From NCBI GenBank assembly GCA_934249275.1, contig CAKQKT010000060.1, forward strand, positions 1-12,102: a DNA stretch of 12,102 nt. The letters run 5' to 3'. This document shows, piece after piece, positions 5,740 through 12,102 of the stretch (position 1 is its first letter; each line of letters begins with the position of its first letter). The notes below the pieces were generated by a model that did no database searches, had not been told where the DNA came from, and saw only the letters and a list, made by a program, of their open reading frames with translations. The translations under genes and the position numbers were made by a program. Source of the stretch: an uncultured Sutterella sp. (GTDB lineage Bacteria; Pseudomonadota; Gammaproteobacteria; Burkholderiales; Burkholderiaceae_F).

Positions 5740-6222
5740 ATGAAGAAGCAGATCATGACCGTCGCCCTCGTCGGCGCCTCTCTTCTCGTCGCAGGCTGCG
5801 CCAGCAATGCCGACCGCCGCGCCCAGCAGTACGCCGAAGCCGGCACGCAGATGGACTACAACATCGCCGTCGTCAAGAGCGAGCAGGACCGCATCGAAGC
5901 CGAGAAGTACCGCGCCGAGCAGGCCCGCAAGAAGGCCGCAGCCCAGCAGCAGGCCGCAAAGGCTAAGGCCGACAAGGCCCGTGCACAGGCCAACGCCAAG
6001 ATTGCCGCCGAGAAGAAGGCCAAGCAGGACAAGCTTGACGCGCTTTCGCTTCGCGAACGCGAGCTCAAGGTTCGCCTCGCCGAACTGCAGGTGAAGGAAC
6101 GCGAGGCCAAGGTCGGCACAACCGTGGCCGAAGAGGCCGCCCGCACCGAAACGGCCCGCGAAAAGGTTCAGCTTGAACTCGACCGCACCCGCGCCGAAAT
6201 TCAGCAGATCAACAAGCAGTGA
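5740..6222 (+). CDS. Coiled-coil lipoprotein of unknown function
   Basis: This is a 160-residue protein with signal peptide and lipobox LVAGC (16-20), lipidated at Cys20. The +2 residue is Ala, consistent with outer-membrane sorting. From about residue 40 to the end it is almost wholly Ala/Lys/Glu/Arg/Gln with heptad-like spacing, so a long alpha-helical coiled coil reaching into the periplasm is expected. The first part is basic (KAAAQQQAAKAKADKARAQ); the second has mixed charge (LRERELKVRLAELQVKEREAK). GAGGAA lies upstream of the ATG with a spacing suitable for translation. It shares an operon with the glycine-zipper lipoprotein. Architecture recalls Lpp- or YgdI-type spacers in a general way, but I recognise no named family. 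Confidence 0.78.
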   Translation: MKKQIMTVALVGASLLVAGCASNADRRAQQYAEAGTQMDYNIAVVKSEQDRIEAEKYRAEQARKKAAAQQQAAKAKADKARAQANAKIAAEKKAKQDKLDALSLRERELKVRLAELQVKEREAKVGTTVAEEAARTETAREKVQLELDRTRAEIQQINKQ

Positions 6223-6251
6223 GACCATTGCGGCCGTCTTTGACGGCGAAT

Positions 6252-6283
6252 AAAAAACGCCGGGCTCGAACCCGGCGTTTTTT
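6252..6283. terminator. Bidirectional intrinsic terminator
   Basis: Six As, CGCCGGG (6258-6264), a 6-base loop, CCCGGCG (6271-6277) and six Ts form a structure that terminates in both directions. It serves the lipoprotein pair on the plus strand and the unknown exported protein gene arriving on the minus strand. Confidence 0.93.
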
Positions 6284-6299
6284 CGTTATCGGCCAATCA

Positions 6300-7721
6300 T
6301 CATTCGAACAGGCTGTCAACCTGCCTGGCCTGCGCCTCGCGCGCCTTCTTCTCTTCAAGAAGCTTGTCCCAGACGGCCTCCTCCTTCGTCACGCCGTCAA
6401 TGCCGGCGAAGAATTCGAGAGTTCCCTCCTCCACGTTTCCGCCCGCCGCCATGCGGTAGGGCGTGAAGCGGATGACGGCCGGCCAGACATTGCGGGCATG
6501 AGCCTCGCCCGCCTCGAATTCGCCGGGCTTGCCCGTGGGCTTGTACCGCTTTTCAAGCGCGGGAAGCACGGACGCGAATCCTACCGCATCGCCGCGGCTC
6601 TGAAGAAAGAGGCGCGAAAGCCTGCCGTTGTCGGCTGAAATCCATGCGAGCGACTGATATTCGCCCGGCACGCCGAAACAGGAGCCGCTCAGCGCATACG
6701 TGGTGGAGCCGTCCTTGGCAAGACTCGGCCCCAGAATGCGGCATCGCTTGCCGTCGGCCTTCGCCTTGACGTCGGCGGCCGTCGAAATGCCGATCGAAAG
6801 CCCCGCAAAGCGCGGCGCGCGGTGTGCCGGATCGGCCTCGATCCAGGCGCGGGTCTCGCGAACCATGCGCGCCGTGGCGCCGTACTCGACCGTAAAATCC
6901 TCTCCCTTGACAGGACTCACCGAAAGCTCGGCGGTCTTCGTGCGCCAGTAGTCGCGCCCGCCGTCAACCGCCCAAATGCCGTCGGGATTCATTGAGGGCG
7001 TCATTTCCTTCAGGGCCGCCAGAACGCGGGAGCGCTCCTTCGCAGGAATTCTCAGAAAGACGTCGGACAGAAGACCGCCGTCGGTGTAGTAGACGAGAAT
7101 GCTCGTGACGCCCAAATCGAAGTCCTGCCCCGTAATGATGTGGCGGCTGCCGTAGCGGCCTTCGTTGTAGAGATGAGCGTTCTTGCCGAACACCTCCTCG
7201 ACATCCTTCAGAGTGGTCACGTAGGGCATGAAGTCAAGGAACGGCGGGACAATCGCAAGGGGGCCCACGGCATCGGCGGTCCGAAGCTCGGCCGAATCGC
7301 CGTCAGTCCCGGCAGGCTTGGCCGCCTCGGCGGCTTCGGCCGATGCCTCCGCCTCCCCGGTCTTTTCCTTTTCCACATCGGAAGATTCGCCTGTCCCGGC
7401 ATCCGGCGCATCACAGGATGCTCCATCCGATGCGTCACCGGACGCTTCCCCGGCCTTTTCCTCCTTTTCGTCCGCCGCTTCCTCAAGCGCCGGTTCGGAA
7501 TCATTTCCGGCAGCCTCTTCGGCCTGCTCCGGCGCCGCCTCTTCAGACGAGGCCAGCCCGTTCACAACGCTGTCGAGCGGGTCTTCGCCTGACTCGGCCG
7601 AGGCTGATTCGGCAATAGCCGGCGCTTCAGCCGCCGAGGCAGGTGCGGGCGCTTGGGCCGCGAAGGCGGAAGCCGCCAAAGAAGCAATGGCAAGGGCAAT
7701 GAGCGTTTTCTTCTTCTGCAT
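6300..7721 (-). CDS. Exported protein of unknown function with long acidic linker
   Basis: This 473-residue protein begins with a signal peptide (MQKKKTLIALAIASLAASAF, cleavage likely after Ala21). Residues 22-150 are a low-complexity Ala/Glu/Ser/Asp region that should be disordered and strongly acidic. The folded part (about 150-460) seems to contain two units. One starts at LKDVEEVFGKNAHLYN (171-186) and the other at GLSIGISTAADVKAKADG (about 306-323). Both openings recall the 'G.s..dV...G' start of SmpA/OmlA- or BLIP-like folds, but this is only a resemblance. It ends in a charged helix. The start is chosen for the signal peptide; its Shine-Dalgarno is poor, while a strong one serves an out-of-frame ATG 47 bases upstream (see findings). 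The open frame continues to 8717, but that part is antisense to the next gene. It probably acts in the periplasm. Confidence 0.7.
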   Translation of the reverse strand: MQKKKTLIALAIASLAASAFAAQAPAPASAAEAPAIAESASAESGEDPLDSVVNGLASSEEAAPEQAEEAAGNDSEPALEEAADEKEEKAGEASGDASDGASCDAPDAGTGESSDVEKEKTGEAEASAEAAEAAKPAGTDGDSAELRTADAVGPLAIVPPFLDFMPYVTTLKDVEEVFGKNAHLYNEGRYGSRHIITGQDFDLGVTSILVYYTDGGLLSDVFLRIPAKERSRVLAALKEMTPSMNPDGIWAVDGGRDYWRTKTAELSVSPVKGEDFTVEYGATARMVRETRAWIEADPAHRAPRFAGLSIGISTAADVKAKADGKRCRILGPSLAKDGSTTYALSGSCFGVPGEYQSLAWISADNGRLSRLFLQSRGDAVGFASVLPALEKRYKPTGKPGEFEAGEAHARNVWPAVIRFTPYRMAAGGNVEEGTLEFFAGIDGVTKEEAVWDKLLEEKKAREAQARQVDSLFE

Positions 7722-8000
7722 GTCGAGACGTTCCCGAAACCGGTTTGAAGCCCGCCGTTCAAAAGCATGCGGGCTCCTTCCACAATCACGAATTCCAATA
7801 TTAGCGGGAATCGGCGCCGCAGGCAGTCCCGGCAGGCTCTTCCGGCTCTCGCCGCTGCCGGCGAATCCGTTCGAAATGTCCTTTCCAGGACCGGCAGACT
7901 TCTGCCCAAGCCTCTGCGACAGGCTTGGATACGCAACGTTACGAATTCCAAACCCACATTGGGCTACAATATGCCGTTTTATTGCAACGTCCTGCCCTTC
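7722..8000. promoter_or_regulatory. Divergent promoter region between two exported-protein genes
   Basis: For the plus-strand gene, TACAAT at 7965-7970 gives a -10 element 30 bases before ATG 8001, with a weak -35. For the minus-strand gene, TAATAT near 7797-7802 (minus strand) is a possible -10 without a good partner. The rest of the stretch shows no gene that I accept. Confidence 0.4.
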
Positions 8001-8636
8001 ATGAAGCGCTTCATCCCGATCCCCGTCCTTGCCGCAGTCCTCGCGGCATTCGGCTGCGCACAGCTCTCGGCGCCCGCTCCCTATGGAGCATGTGCTCCGT
8101 CCCGTGCGACCGAAGGGCTCAATCTCGACGCCTGCACCGTTGCAGTACCGTTTTTCCGTCCCGACTTCCACGCGATCGTCAGATTCGACGAACCGCAGCA
8201 CGTCACCTTCACGTTCTCTGACGATGCCGTTCAAAAAGGCGCGACCGAGCAGATCCCGGAGTTTGCCGTCAGCATCCGCGTCAAGGGAGATTCGATCAAC
8301 GCCGCCTTCGCCGCGCTCAACGTGCCCTTCTGGCGCATCAGCGCCACGCCGTCCACGACGGCCGAATCCCGCCATCCGCTTCTGAGCTCGCGCTTTCACG
8401 CGAAGGGATTCATCCGCGACCTCACCTTCATGTTCTGGCCCGTCAAGTCGATCGAGGATTCCCTCTCCAAGACCTGCCCCGGCTGCAGGGTGCACGTTTC
8501 CATGTCTGGCGCCACCCGCACGCTCGTTCGAGACGGCTTGCGCGTGCTTGAATCCCGCACCGAAGGCGGCAGAACCGTTCTTAGGAACTACCCTGAGGGC
8601 TACGAGCTCGCGATTGAGCCCGGCAAGTCCGAATAG
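8001..8636 (+). CDS. Exported or lipid-anchored protein of unknown function
   Basis: The 211-residue product starts MKRFIPIPVLAAVLAAFGCA, a signal sequence ending in an imperfect lipobox (AFGC, Cys19; Ala at -3 and Phe at -2 instead of the usual Leu and small residue). It could therefore be either lipid-anchored or cleaved by signal peptidase I. The mature part alternates beta-rich stretches (HAIVRFDEPQHVTFTFSD, IPEFAVSIRVKG) with a CPGC pair (about 162-165). I do not recognise a family. ATG 8001 is chosen because the signal peptide begins there and a TACAAT promoter element lies 30 bases upstream. ATG 7971 directly follows that element and would lie upstream of the expected transcript start. 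The Shine-Dalgarno is poor. It diverges from another unknown exported protein and ends at a strong terminator. The antisense frame is longer, but the signal peptide and promoter support this strand. Confidence 0.65.
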   Translation: MKRFIPIPVLAAVLAAFGCAQLSAPAPYGACAPSRATEGLNLDACTVAVPFFRPDFHAIVRFDEPQHVTFTFSDDAVQKGATEQIPEFAVSIRVKGDSINAAFAALNVPFWRISATPSTTAESRHPLLSSRFHAKGFIRDLTFMFWPVKSIEDSLSKTCPGCRVHVSMSGATRTLVRDGLRVLESRTEGGRTVLRNYPEGYELAIEPGKSE

Positions 8637-8663
8637 CGCTTTGCATTGACAGCAGAAGACTAC

Positions 8664-8689
8664 GGCCGCAACGATTTGCGGCCTTTTTT
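8664..8689 (+). terminator. Intrinsic terminator after the unknown exported protein gene
   Basis: GGCCGCAA (8664-8671), loop CGAT, TTGCGGCC (8676-8683) and six Ts (8684-8689) form a perfect 8-bp stem 28 bases after the stop codon. Confidence 0.93.
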
Positions 8690-8724
8690 GCATGTTCCTT
8701 TCCGACCTTGAACGCAATTCTCAA

Positions 8725-8751
8725 GATGACACATTTCTTTAAAGTGTCATC
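8725..8751. repeat. Inverted repeat overlapping the first PhoB-like half-site
   Basis: GATGACAC (8725-8732) and GTGTCATC (8744-8751) are perfect 8-bp arms around an AT-rich 11-base centre. Read on the minus strand, the left arm is itself a PhoB-like half-site. It has no T-tract and is separate from the terminator at 8664-8689. Confidence 0.65.
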
Positions 8752-8772
8752 CCTGCGTCATGGCACCGTCAC
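8744..8772 (+). promoter_or_regulatory. Three tandem PhoB-like half-sites upstream of ppk
   Basis: GTGTCAT (8744-8750), GCGTCAT (8755-8761) and CCGTCAC (8766-8772) repeat with an exact 11-bp period, the spacing of Pho-box half-sites (consensus CTGTCAT/C). CACAAT at 8784-8789 lies 11 bases beyond, in the position of a -10 element, with the third half-site where a -35 would be. This is the usual layout of PhoB-activated promoters. The four-base linkers are GC-rich rather than AT-rich, which departs from the consensus. Confidence 0.65.
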
Positions 8773-8835
8773 AGAAAAGAGGCCACAATATAAGAATAAA
8801 CATCCGTTGTGCTGCAACATAAGGAAAACAATCAC

Positions 8836-11118
8836 ATGCCCGATTCCCTGACTTCCAAGACCGAAGCAACCGTCGCGACCGATGCCGCCCCTCAGCAGCC
8901 CGCACCGGCCGAAGCTGCGGAGGCGTCCGTTAAGACGCCCGCACGACGCTCGGCCGCACGACGCACTCCCGCCAGGAAGGCCGCAGAAAAGGCGCCGGCC
9001 CCCGTCTTCCCCGACGTTGACTTGGACGATCCGTCCCTTTACATCAACCGCGAGATCAGCTGGATCGAATTCGACCGCAAGGTTCTTGAAACGGCCGCCG
9101 ATCCGACGGTGCCGCTTCTTGAGCGCGTGAAGTTCCTCTCGATCTTCTTCAACAATCTCGACGAGTTCTACATGGTTCGCGTGATGAACCTTCAGCGCCA
9201 GGCCCGCATGGGCACGGAGCCGACCGGCGCCGACAGGATGCCGCCCGCGCGCCAGCTCGCCGAAATCCGCCGCAAGGTTTCCGAAATGCTCGAGGTCGCC
9301 GAAGACCTCTGGCTCAAGACCCTGAAGCCCGCCCTTGAAAAGAAGGACATCAAGTTCGGCCGCTACGCCCAGCTTTCGCCCAAGCGCCGCAGCGCCCTTG
9401 ACCGCTACTTCGACCGCCAGATCTTCCCGATTCTCACGCCGCAGGCCGTTGACGCGGGCCATCCCTTCCCGATGATCTCAAACACGAGCATCAACTTCGT
9501 GGTCGAGCTTGAAGGCGTGCATGCCGACGAGCCGGGCAAGGTTCGCTTTGCCCGCGTAAAGTGCCCCAACAACGTCCCGCGCTTCCTCTTCCTTCCTGAA
9601 GACGCCGACGAGACGACGGTGCTTGACGTAAGCTCGCGCGAAGGCACGATCATCATGGTCGAGGACCTGATCATGCAGCGCATGGAAAAGCTCTTCCCGG
9701 GCTATCGCGTGCGCTCCCAGGGCCTCTTCCGCATCACCCGCAACACCGACGGCGAAATCGAAGAGGACGAGGCCGACGACCTGCTCGCGGCCGTCCGCGA
9801 CTACGTCGAGCAGCGCCGCTTCGGCTCCATCGTCCGCCTCGAGCTTGAGCGCGGCATGCCGCAGTGCCTGCAGGACTTCCTCATCAAGCATCTCGGAACG
9901 CGCCCCTATCAGGTGTTCAAGTCGAAGATGCCGCTCGCCTTCAGCGAATTCATGGGTCTCGGCGGCATCGACCGCCCCGCGCTCAAGTATCCGCCCTTTC
10001 ACGCAACGATCCCCGAAGGACTTGATCCGGACGCCGACACCTTTGCCGCCATTCGAAGCCGGGACCTGATGTTCTACCATCCGTACCAGTCCTTCAGCGG
10101 CGTGCTCAACTTCCTTCACAAAGCCGCGACCGACCCGGATGTCGTCGCCATCAAGCAGACGCTCTACCGCTGCGGCAGCGACTCGCCCGTGGTGAGGAGC
10201 CTTCTTGAGGCCCGCCGCCTCGGCAAGCAGGTGACGGCCGTCGTGGAGCTCAAGGCGCGCTTCGACGAAGAACAGAACATCAACTGGGCCGAAGAGCTCG
10301 AAGCCGCCGGCGTCAACGTCGTCTACGGCTTTGCCGGCCTCAAGATCCATGCCAAGCTCTGCCTCGTGGTGCGCCGCGAGCCCGAGGGCCTGCGCCGCTA
10401 CGTGCACGTGGGCACCGGCAACTACAATGCCGGCTCCGCCAAGATCTACACCGACCTCGGCATTCTCACGTCCGACGATGCCATCTGCGACGACGTTCAG
10501 GACCTCTTCAACGTGATGACGGGCTGCGGCATCATCGACGAATACCGCAAGCTCTTCGTCTCGCCCAAGGGCACGCGTCCGAACATCATCCGCCTCATCG
10601 AGGAGGAGGTCGCGCTGCACAAGAAGCACGGCGGCGGCCACATCATCCTCAAGTGCAACCAGCTCGTTGATCCGGGCGTCGTGCGCGAGCTCTACAAGGC
10701 GAGCCGCGCCGGCGTGCGCATCGAATGCATCGTGCGCGGCATCTGCTCGATTCGTCCGGGCATTCCGGGCGTATCCGAAACGATCACCGTCCGCTCGATC
10801 GTCGGACGCCTGCTCGAGCATGCGCGCATCTACTACTTCCGCCATGCCGGAAACGAAAAGATGTACGTGGGCAGCGCCGACCTGATGCCGCGAAACCTCA
10901 ACGGCCGCATTGAAGTCCTCGCACCGGTCACGGATCCCGAAATCCGCGCCAACGTGCTCGACCAGATCGTCCGTCCGCAGCTCGCCGACAACATCCACGC
11001 CTGGGAGCTCCAGGCCGACGGCAGCTACATCAAGCAGCATCCCAAGAACGGCGAAGCGATCTACGACTCTCAGGACAAGATCGGCCGCATTCTCAACCTC
11101 ATGAAGCGCCGCAAGTAA
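8836..11118 (+). CDS. ppk: Polyphosphate kinase 1 with basic N-terminal extension
   Basis: PPK1 reversibly transfers the terminal phosphate of ATP onto polyphosphate, usually at the inner membrane. The 760-residue protein shows the whole family: INREISWIEFDRKVLE and FNNLDEFYMVRV in the N domain, then the two catalytic histidines, His505 (GLKIHAKLCLVVRR, autophosphorylated in E. coli as His435) and His662 (LEHARIYYFRH, E. coli His592). Both are shifted by 70 residues, so the core is collinear. Also present are VGTGNYNAGSAKIYTDLG and MYVGSADLMPRNLNGRIE. The extra N-terminal residues are Ala/Pro-rich with a basic patch (PARRSAARRTPARKAAEK, 35-52) and should be disordered. AAGGAAA (8821-8827) supports ATG 8836 over GTG 8809. 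The PhoB-like sites upstream suggest induction by phosphate starvation. No exopolyphosphatase gene follows, as it does in E. coli. Confidence 0.96.
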   Translation: MPDSLTSKTEATVATDAAPQQPAPAEAAEASVKTPARRSAARRTPARKAAEKAPAPVFPDVDLDDPSLYINREISWIEFDRKVLETAADPTVPLLERVKFLSIFFNNLDEFYMVRVMNLQRQARMGTEPTGADRMPPARQLAEIRRKVSEMLEVAEDLWLKTLKPALEKKDIKFGRYAQLSPKRRSALDRYFDRQIFPILTPQAVDAGHPFPMISNTSINFVVELEGVHADEPGKVRFARVKCPNNVPRFLFLPEDADETTVLDVSSREGTIIMVEDLIMQRMEKLFPGYRVRSQGLFRITRNTDGEIEEDEADDLLAAVRDYVEQRRFGSIVRLELERGMPQCLQDFLIKHLGTRPYQVFKSKMPLAFSEFMGLGGIDRPALKYPPFHATIPEGLDPDADTFAAIRSRDLMFYHPYQSFSGVLNFLHKAATDPDVVAIKQTLYRCGSDSPVVRSLLEARRLGKQVTAVVELKARFDEEQNINWAEELEAAGVNVVYGFAGLKIHAKLCLVVRREPEGLRRYVHVGTGNYNAGSAKIYTDLGILTSDDAICDDVQDLFNVMTGCGIIDEYRKLFVSPKGTRPNIIRLIEEEVALHKKHGGGHIILKCNQLVDPGVVRELYKASRAGVRIECIVRGICSIRPGIPGVSETITVRSIVGRLLEHARIYYFRHAGNEKMYVGSADLMPRNLNGRIEVLAPVTDPEIRANVLDQIVRPQLADNIHAWELQADGSYIKQHPKNGEAIYDSQDKIGRILNLMKRRK

Positions 11119-11158
11119 TTCGGCGAGCGCAGCGCTCCGGCCCGCCGGCCGCCGCCCG

Positions 11159-11187
11159 AAGGCCCGCAGCTCATGCTGCGGGCTTTC
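11159..11187 (+). terminator. Intrinsic terminator of ppk
   Basis: GCCCGCAGC (11162-11170), loop TCAT and GCTGCGGGC (11175-11183) form a perfect 9-bp stem, which the flanking A and T bases extend. The T-tract is short (TTTC), so read-through to the next gene is possible. It lies 44 bases after the stop codon. Confidence 0.8.
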
Positions 11188-11266
11188 ATCATCCGAGCAC
11201 GATGTTCGGAATCATGCTGCGATGAAATTGGCATTTTGAACCTCGTTTGCGCCTTGCCTTCTTTAG

Positions 11267-11299
11267 TACAATTGAGGCCGTTACGAGGAATACGAGGAG
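11267..11299 (+). promoter_or_regulatory. TACAAT -10 element and ribosome binding sites of the response regulator gene
   Basis: TACAAT at 11267-11272 lies 29 bases before ATG 11302, with no strong -35, suggesting an activated promoter. Two purine-rich sites follow: CGAGGAA (11284-11290, 11 bases before the ATG) and GAGGAG (11294-11299, only 2 bases before it). Confidence 0.5.
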
Positions 11300-11301
11300 A
11301 A

Positions 11302-11994
11302 ATGCTCCGCCAGCGCGAAGCTTTCAATCAAATGAAGTACCTGATTGTCGACGATCACGCGCTTGTTCGAAGCGCCCTTTCCATGATGATGCTCGACCGC
11401 GATCCCGCGGCCGAAGTTCTGACGGCCGGAAGCGCGCCCGAAGCACTCGAACTCATCGACCGAGAAGGCGAAACCGCCGACCTGCTGATTCTCGACCTGA
11501 CCATGCCCGGCGTGACGGGCACCGAGCTGATGGAGGAAATCGTCCGCCGCCAGCCGATGCTCAAGATTCTTGTGCTCTCCGGCCTCACCGACCGGGACCG
11601 CATCATGCGCGTTCTCCAGCTCGGCGCAGCCGGCTTCGTGCCCAAGTCGCTCGACACCGACATGCTCACGGCCGCCATCGAATTCGTTCTCAAGGGCGGC
11701 GTCTTCATTCCCTCGAAGCTTCTTGCCGACAGCCAGCGCGAAGGCTTCTTCTCCGAAACCGTCCGCGCCCTCCCGACGCTCGAGCACGATGCGCCGAAGC
11801 TCACCGAACGCCAGTGCGACGTTCTGATGCTTCTTGCCAAGGGCGCGCCCATCAAGCGCATCTGCCTTGAGCTCAATCTTTCGGAAGGCACCGTCAAGAC
11901 GCACGTTGCCGCCATCTACCGCACGTTCGGCGCAAGCAACCGCACCGAAGCACTCCTTGCGGCACGCCGTGCAGGCTACAACATCGAGATCTGA
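11302..11994 (+). CDS. NarL/LuxR-type two-component response regulator
   Basis: The 230-residue protein has an N-terminal receiver domain (about 11-130) and a C-terminal LuxR-type helix-turn-helix (about 167-227), so it should bind DNA when phosphorylated. The receiver shows Asp17-Asp18 in IVDDHAL, phospho-acceptor Asp65 in LLILDLTMPG, Ser93 (VLSGL) and Lys115 (VPKS), all in the expected places. The output domain reads LTERQCDVLMLLAKG, then LNLSEGTVKTHVAAIYRTFG, whose second helix (about 194-208) is the DNA-contacting one. ATG 11302 has the better ribosome site. ATG 11332 gives the classic MKYLIVDDH opening, so up to ten residues could be surplus. No sensor kinase adjoins; whether one lies beyond 12102 cannot be seen. 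The ligand and target genes are unknown. It follows ppk but has its own promoter, so a functional link is not shown. Confidence 0.9.
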   Translation: MLRQREAFNQMKYLIVDDHALVRSALSMMMLDRDPAAEVLTAGSAPEALELIDREGETADLLILDLTMPGVTGTELMEEIVRRQPMLKILVLSGLTDRDRIMRVLQLGAAGFVPKSLDTDMLTAAIEFVLKGGVFIPSKLLADSQREGFFSETVRALPTLEHDAPKLTERQCDVLMLLAKGAPIKRICLELNLSEGTVKTHVAAIYRTFGASNRTEALLAARRAGYNIEI

Positions 11995-12000
11995 TTTCAG

Positions 12001-12030
12001 ATGCCCGACCGGTCCGGCCGGGCATTTTTT
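12001..12030 (+). terminator. Intrinsic terminator of the response regulator gene
   Basis: ATGCCCG (12001-12007) pairs with CGGGCAT (12019-12025), with a further CC/GG pair inside after one mismatch. Ts run from 12025 to 12030. Bases 12031-12102 hold no recognisable gene; GAGAAGGAAACGG near the end could be the ribosome binding site of a gene beginning just outside. Confidence 0.88.
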
Positions 12031-12102
12031 CGGCTCTTCCGACTTTTTGGGGTAACCAGGCGCATTGGTCGATGTCAGAACTGGCTCTTGAGAAGGAAAC
12101 GG

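Noticed and set aside
7722..8717. N-terminal extension of the minus-strand exported protein frame
   Set aside because: The frame stays open but has no signal or domain. A clear signal peptide starts at 7721, and the other strand carries a gene with promoter and terminator.
9478..11040. 520-codon minus-strand open frame across ppk
   Set aside because: This is a by-product of GC-rich codon use opposite ppk. Its His/Asp/Val/Ala-rich product is the usual antisense artefact.
1..12102. CRISPR array, tRNA or rRNA genes, prophage or toxin-antitoxin genes
   Set aside because: No regular spaced repeats, tRNA-like arms, rRNA segments or such proteins were found on either strand.

Overview
The window looks like chromosomal DNA of a GC-rich betaproteobacterium, probably a gut Burkholderiales of the Sutterella/Parasutterella type. 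This is inferred from codon choice (GCC, CGC, CTC, GAA), the protein relatives I recognise, and a recurring TACAAT -10 element. I could not run a database search, so the taxon is tentative.

Left edge (1-310): a broken IS607-type serine recombinase runs off the window on the minus strand. The N-terminal part of its helix-turn-helix is missing, with in-frame stops at 239-247. It is followed by the promoter and a strong ribosome binding site of a LOG/PpnN-like Rossmann-fold protein (311-1432). That gene converges on truC (minus, 1446-2270), a tRNA pseudouridine synthase.

Centre-left (2271-4420): a regulatory region of about 380 bases leads into a two-gene operon, a cytosine-deaminase-like amidohydrolase and an orotate phosphoribosyltransferase-like protein, closed by a strong terminator. 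Both genes have unusually strict codon choice, suggesting high expression. The leader holds overlapping promoter candidates, two identical 8-bp sites 50 bp apart, and an attenuator-like hairpin. This is the most system-like part of the window: a probable base-to-nucleotide salvage pair with its own control.

Centre (4421-6283): a small protein of unknown family built from about two and a half copies of a beta-type repeat, then two envelope lipoprotein genes. The first is a SlyB/Pcp-like glycine-zipper protein and the second is a coiled-coil lipoprotein. An 18-bp palindrome sits upstream of their promoter and a symmetric terminator closes the pair.

Centre-right (6300-8690): two divergent genes for exported proteins of unknown function. 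The minus-strand one carries a long acidic Ala/Glu/Ser-rich linker.

Right (8690-12102): ppk1 (polyphosphate kinase) lies behind three PhoB-like half-sites with an 11-bp period, an arrangement expected for phosphate-starvation control. An orphan NarL/LuxR-type response regulator follows with its own promoter and terminator. The last roughly 70 bases hold no recognisable gene. No tRNA, rRNA or CRISPR array was seen.
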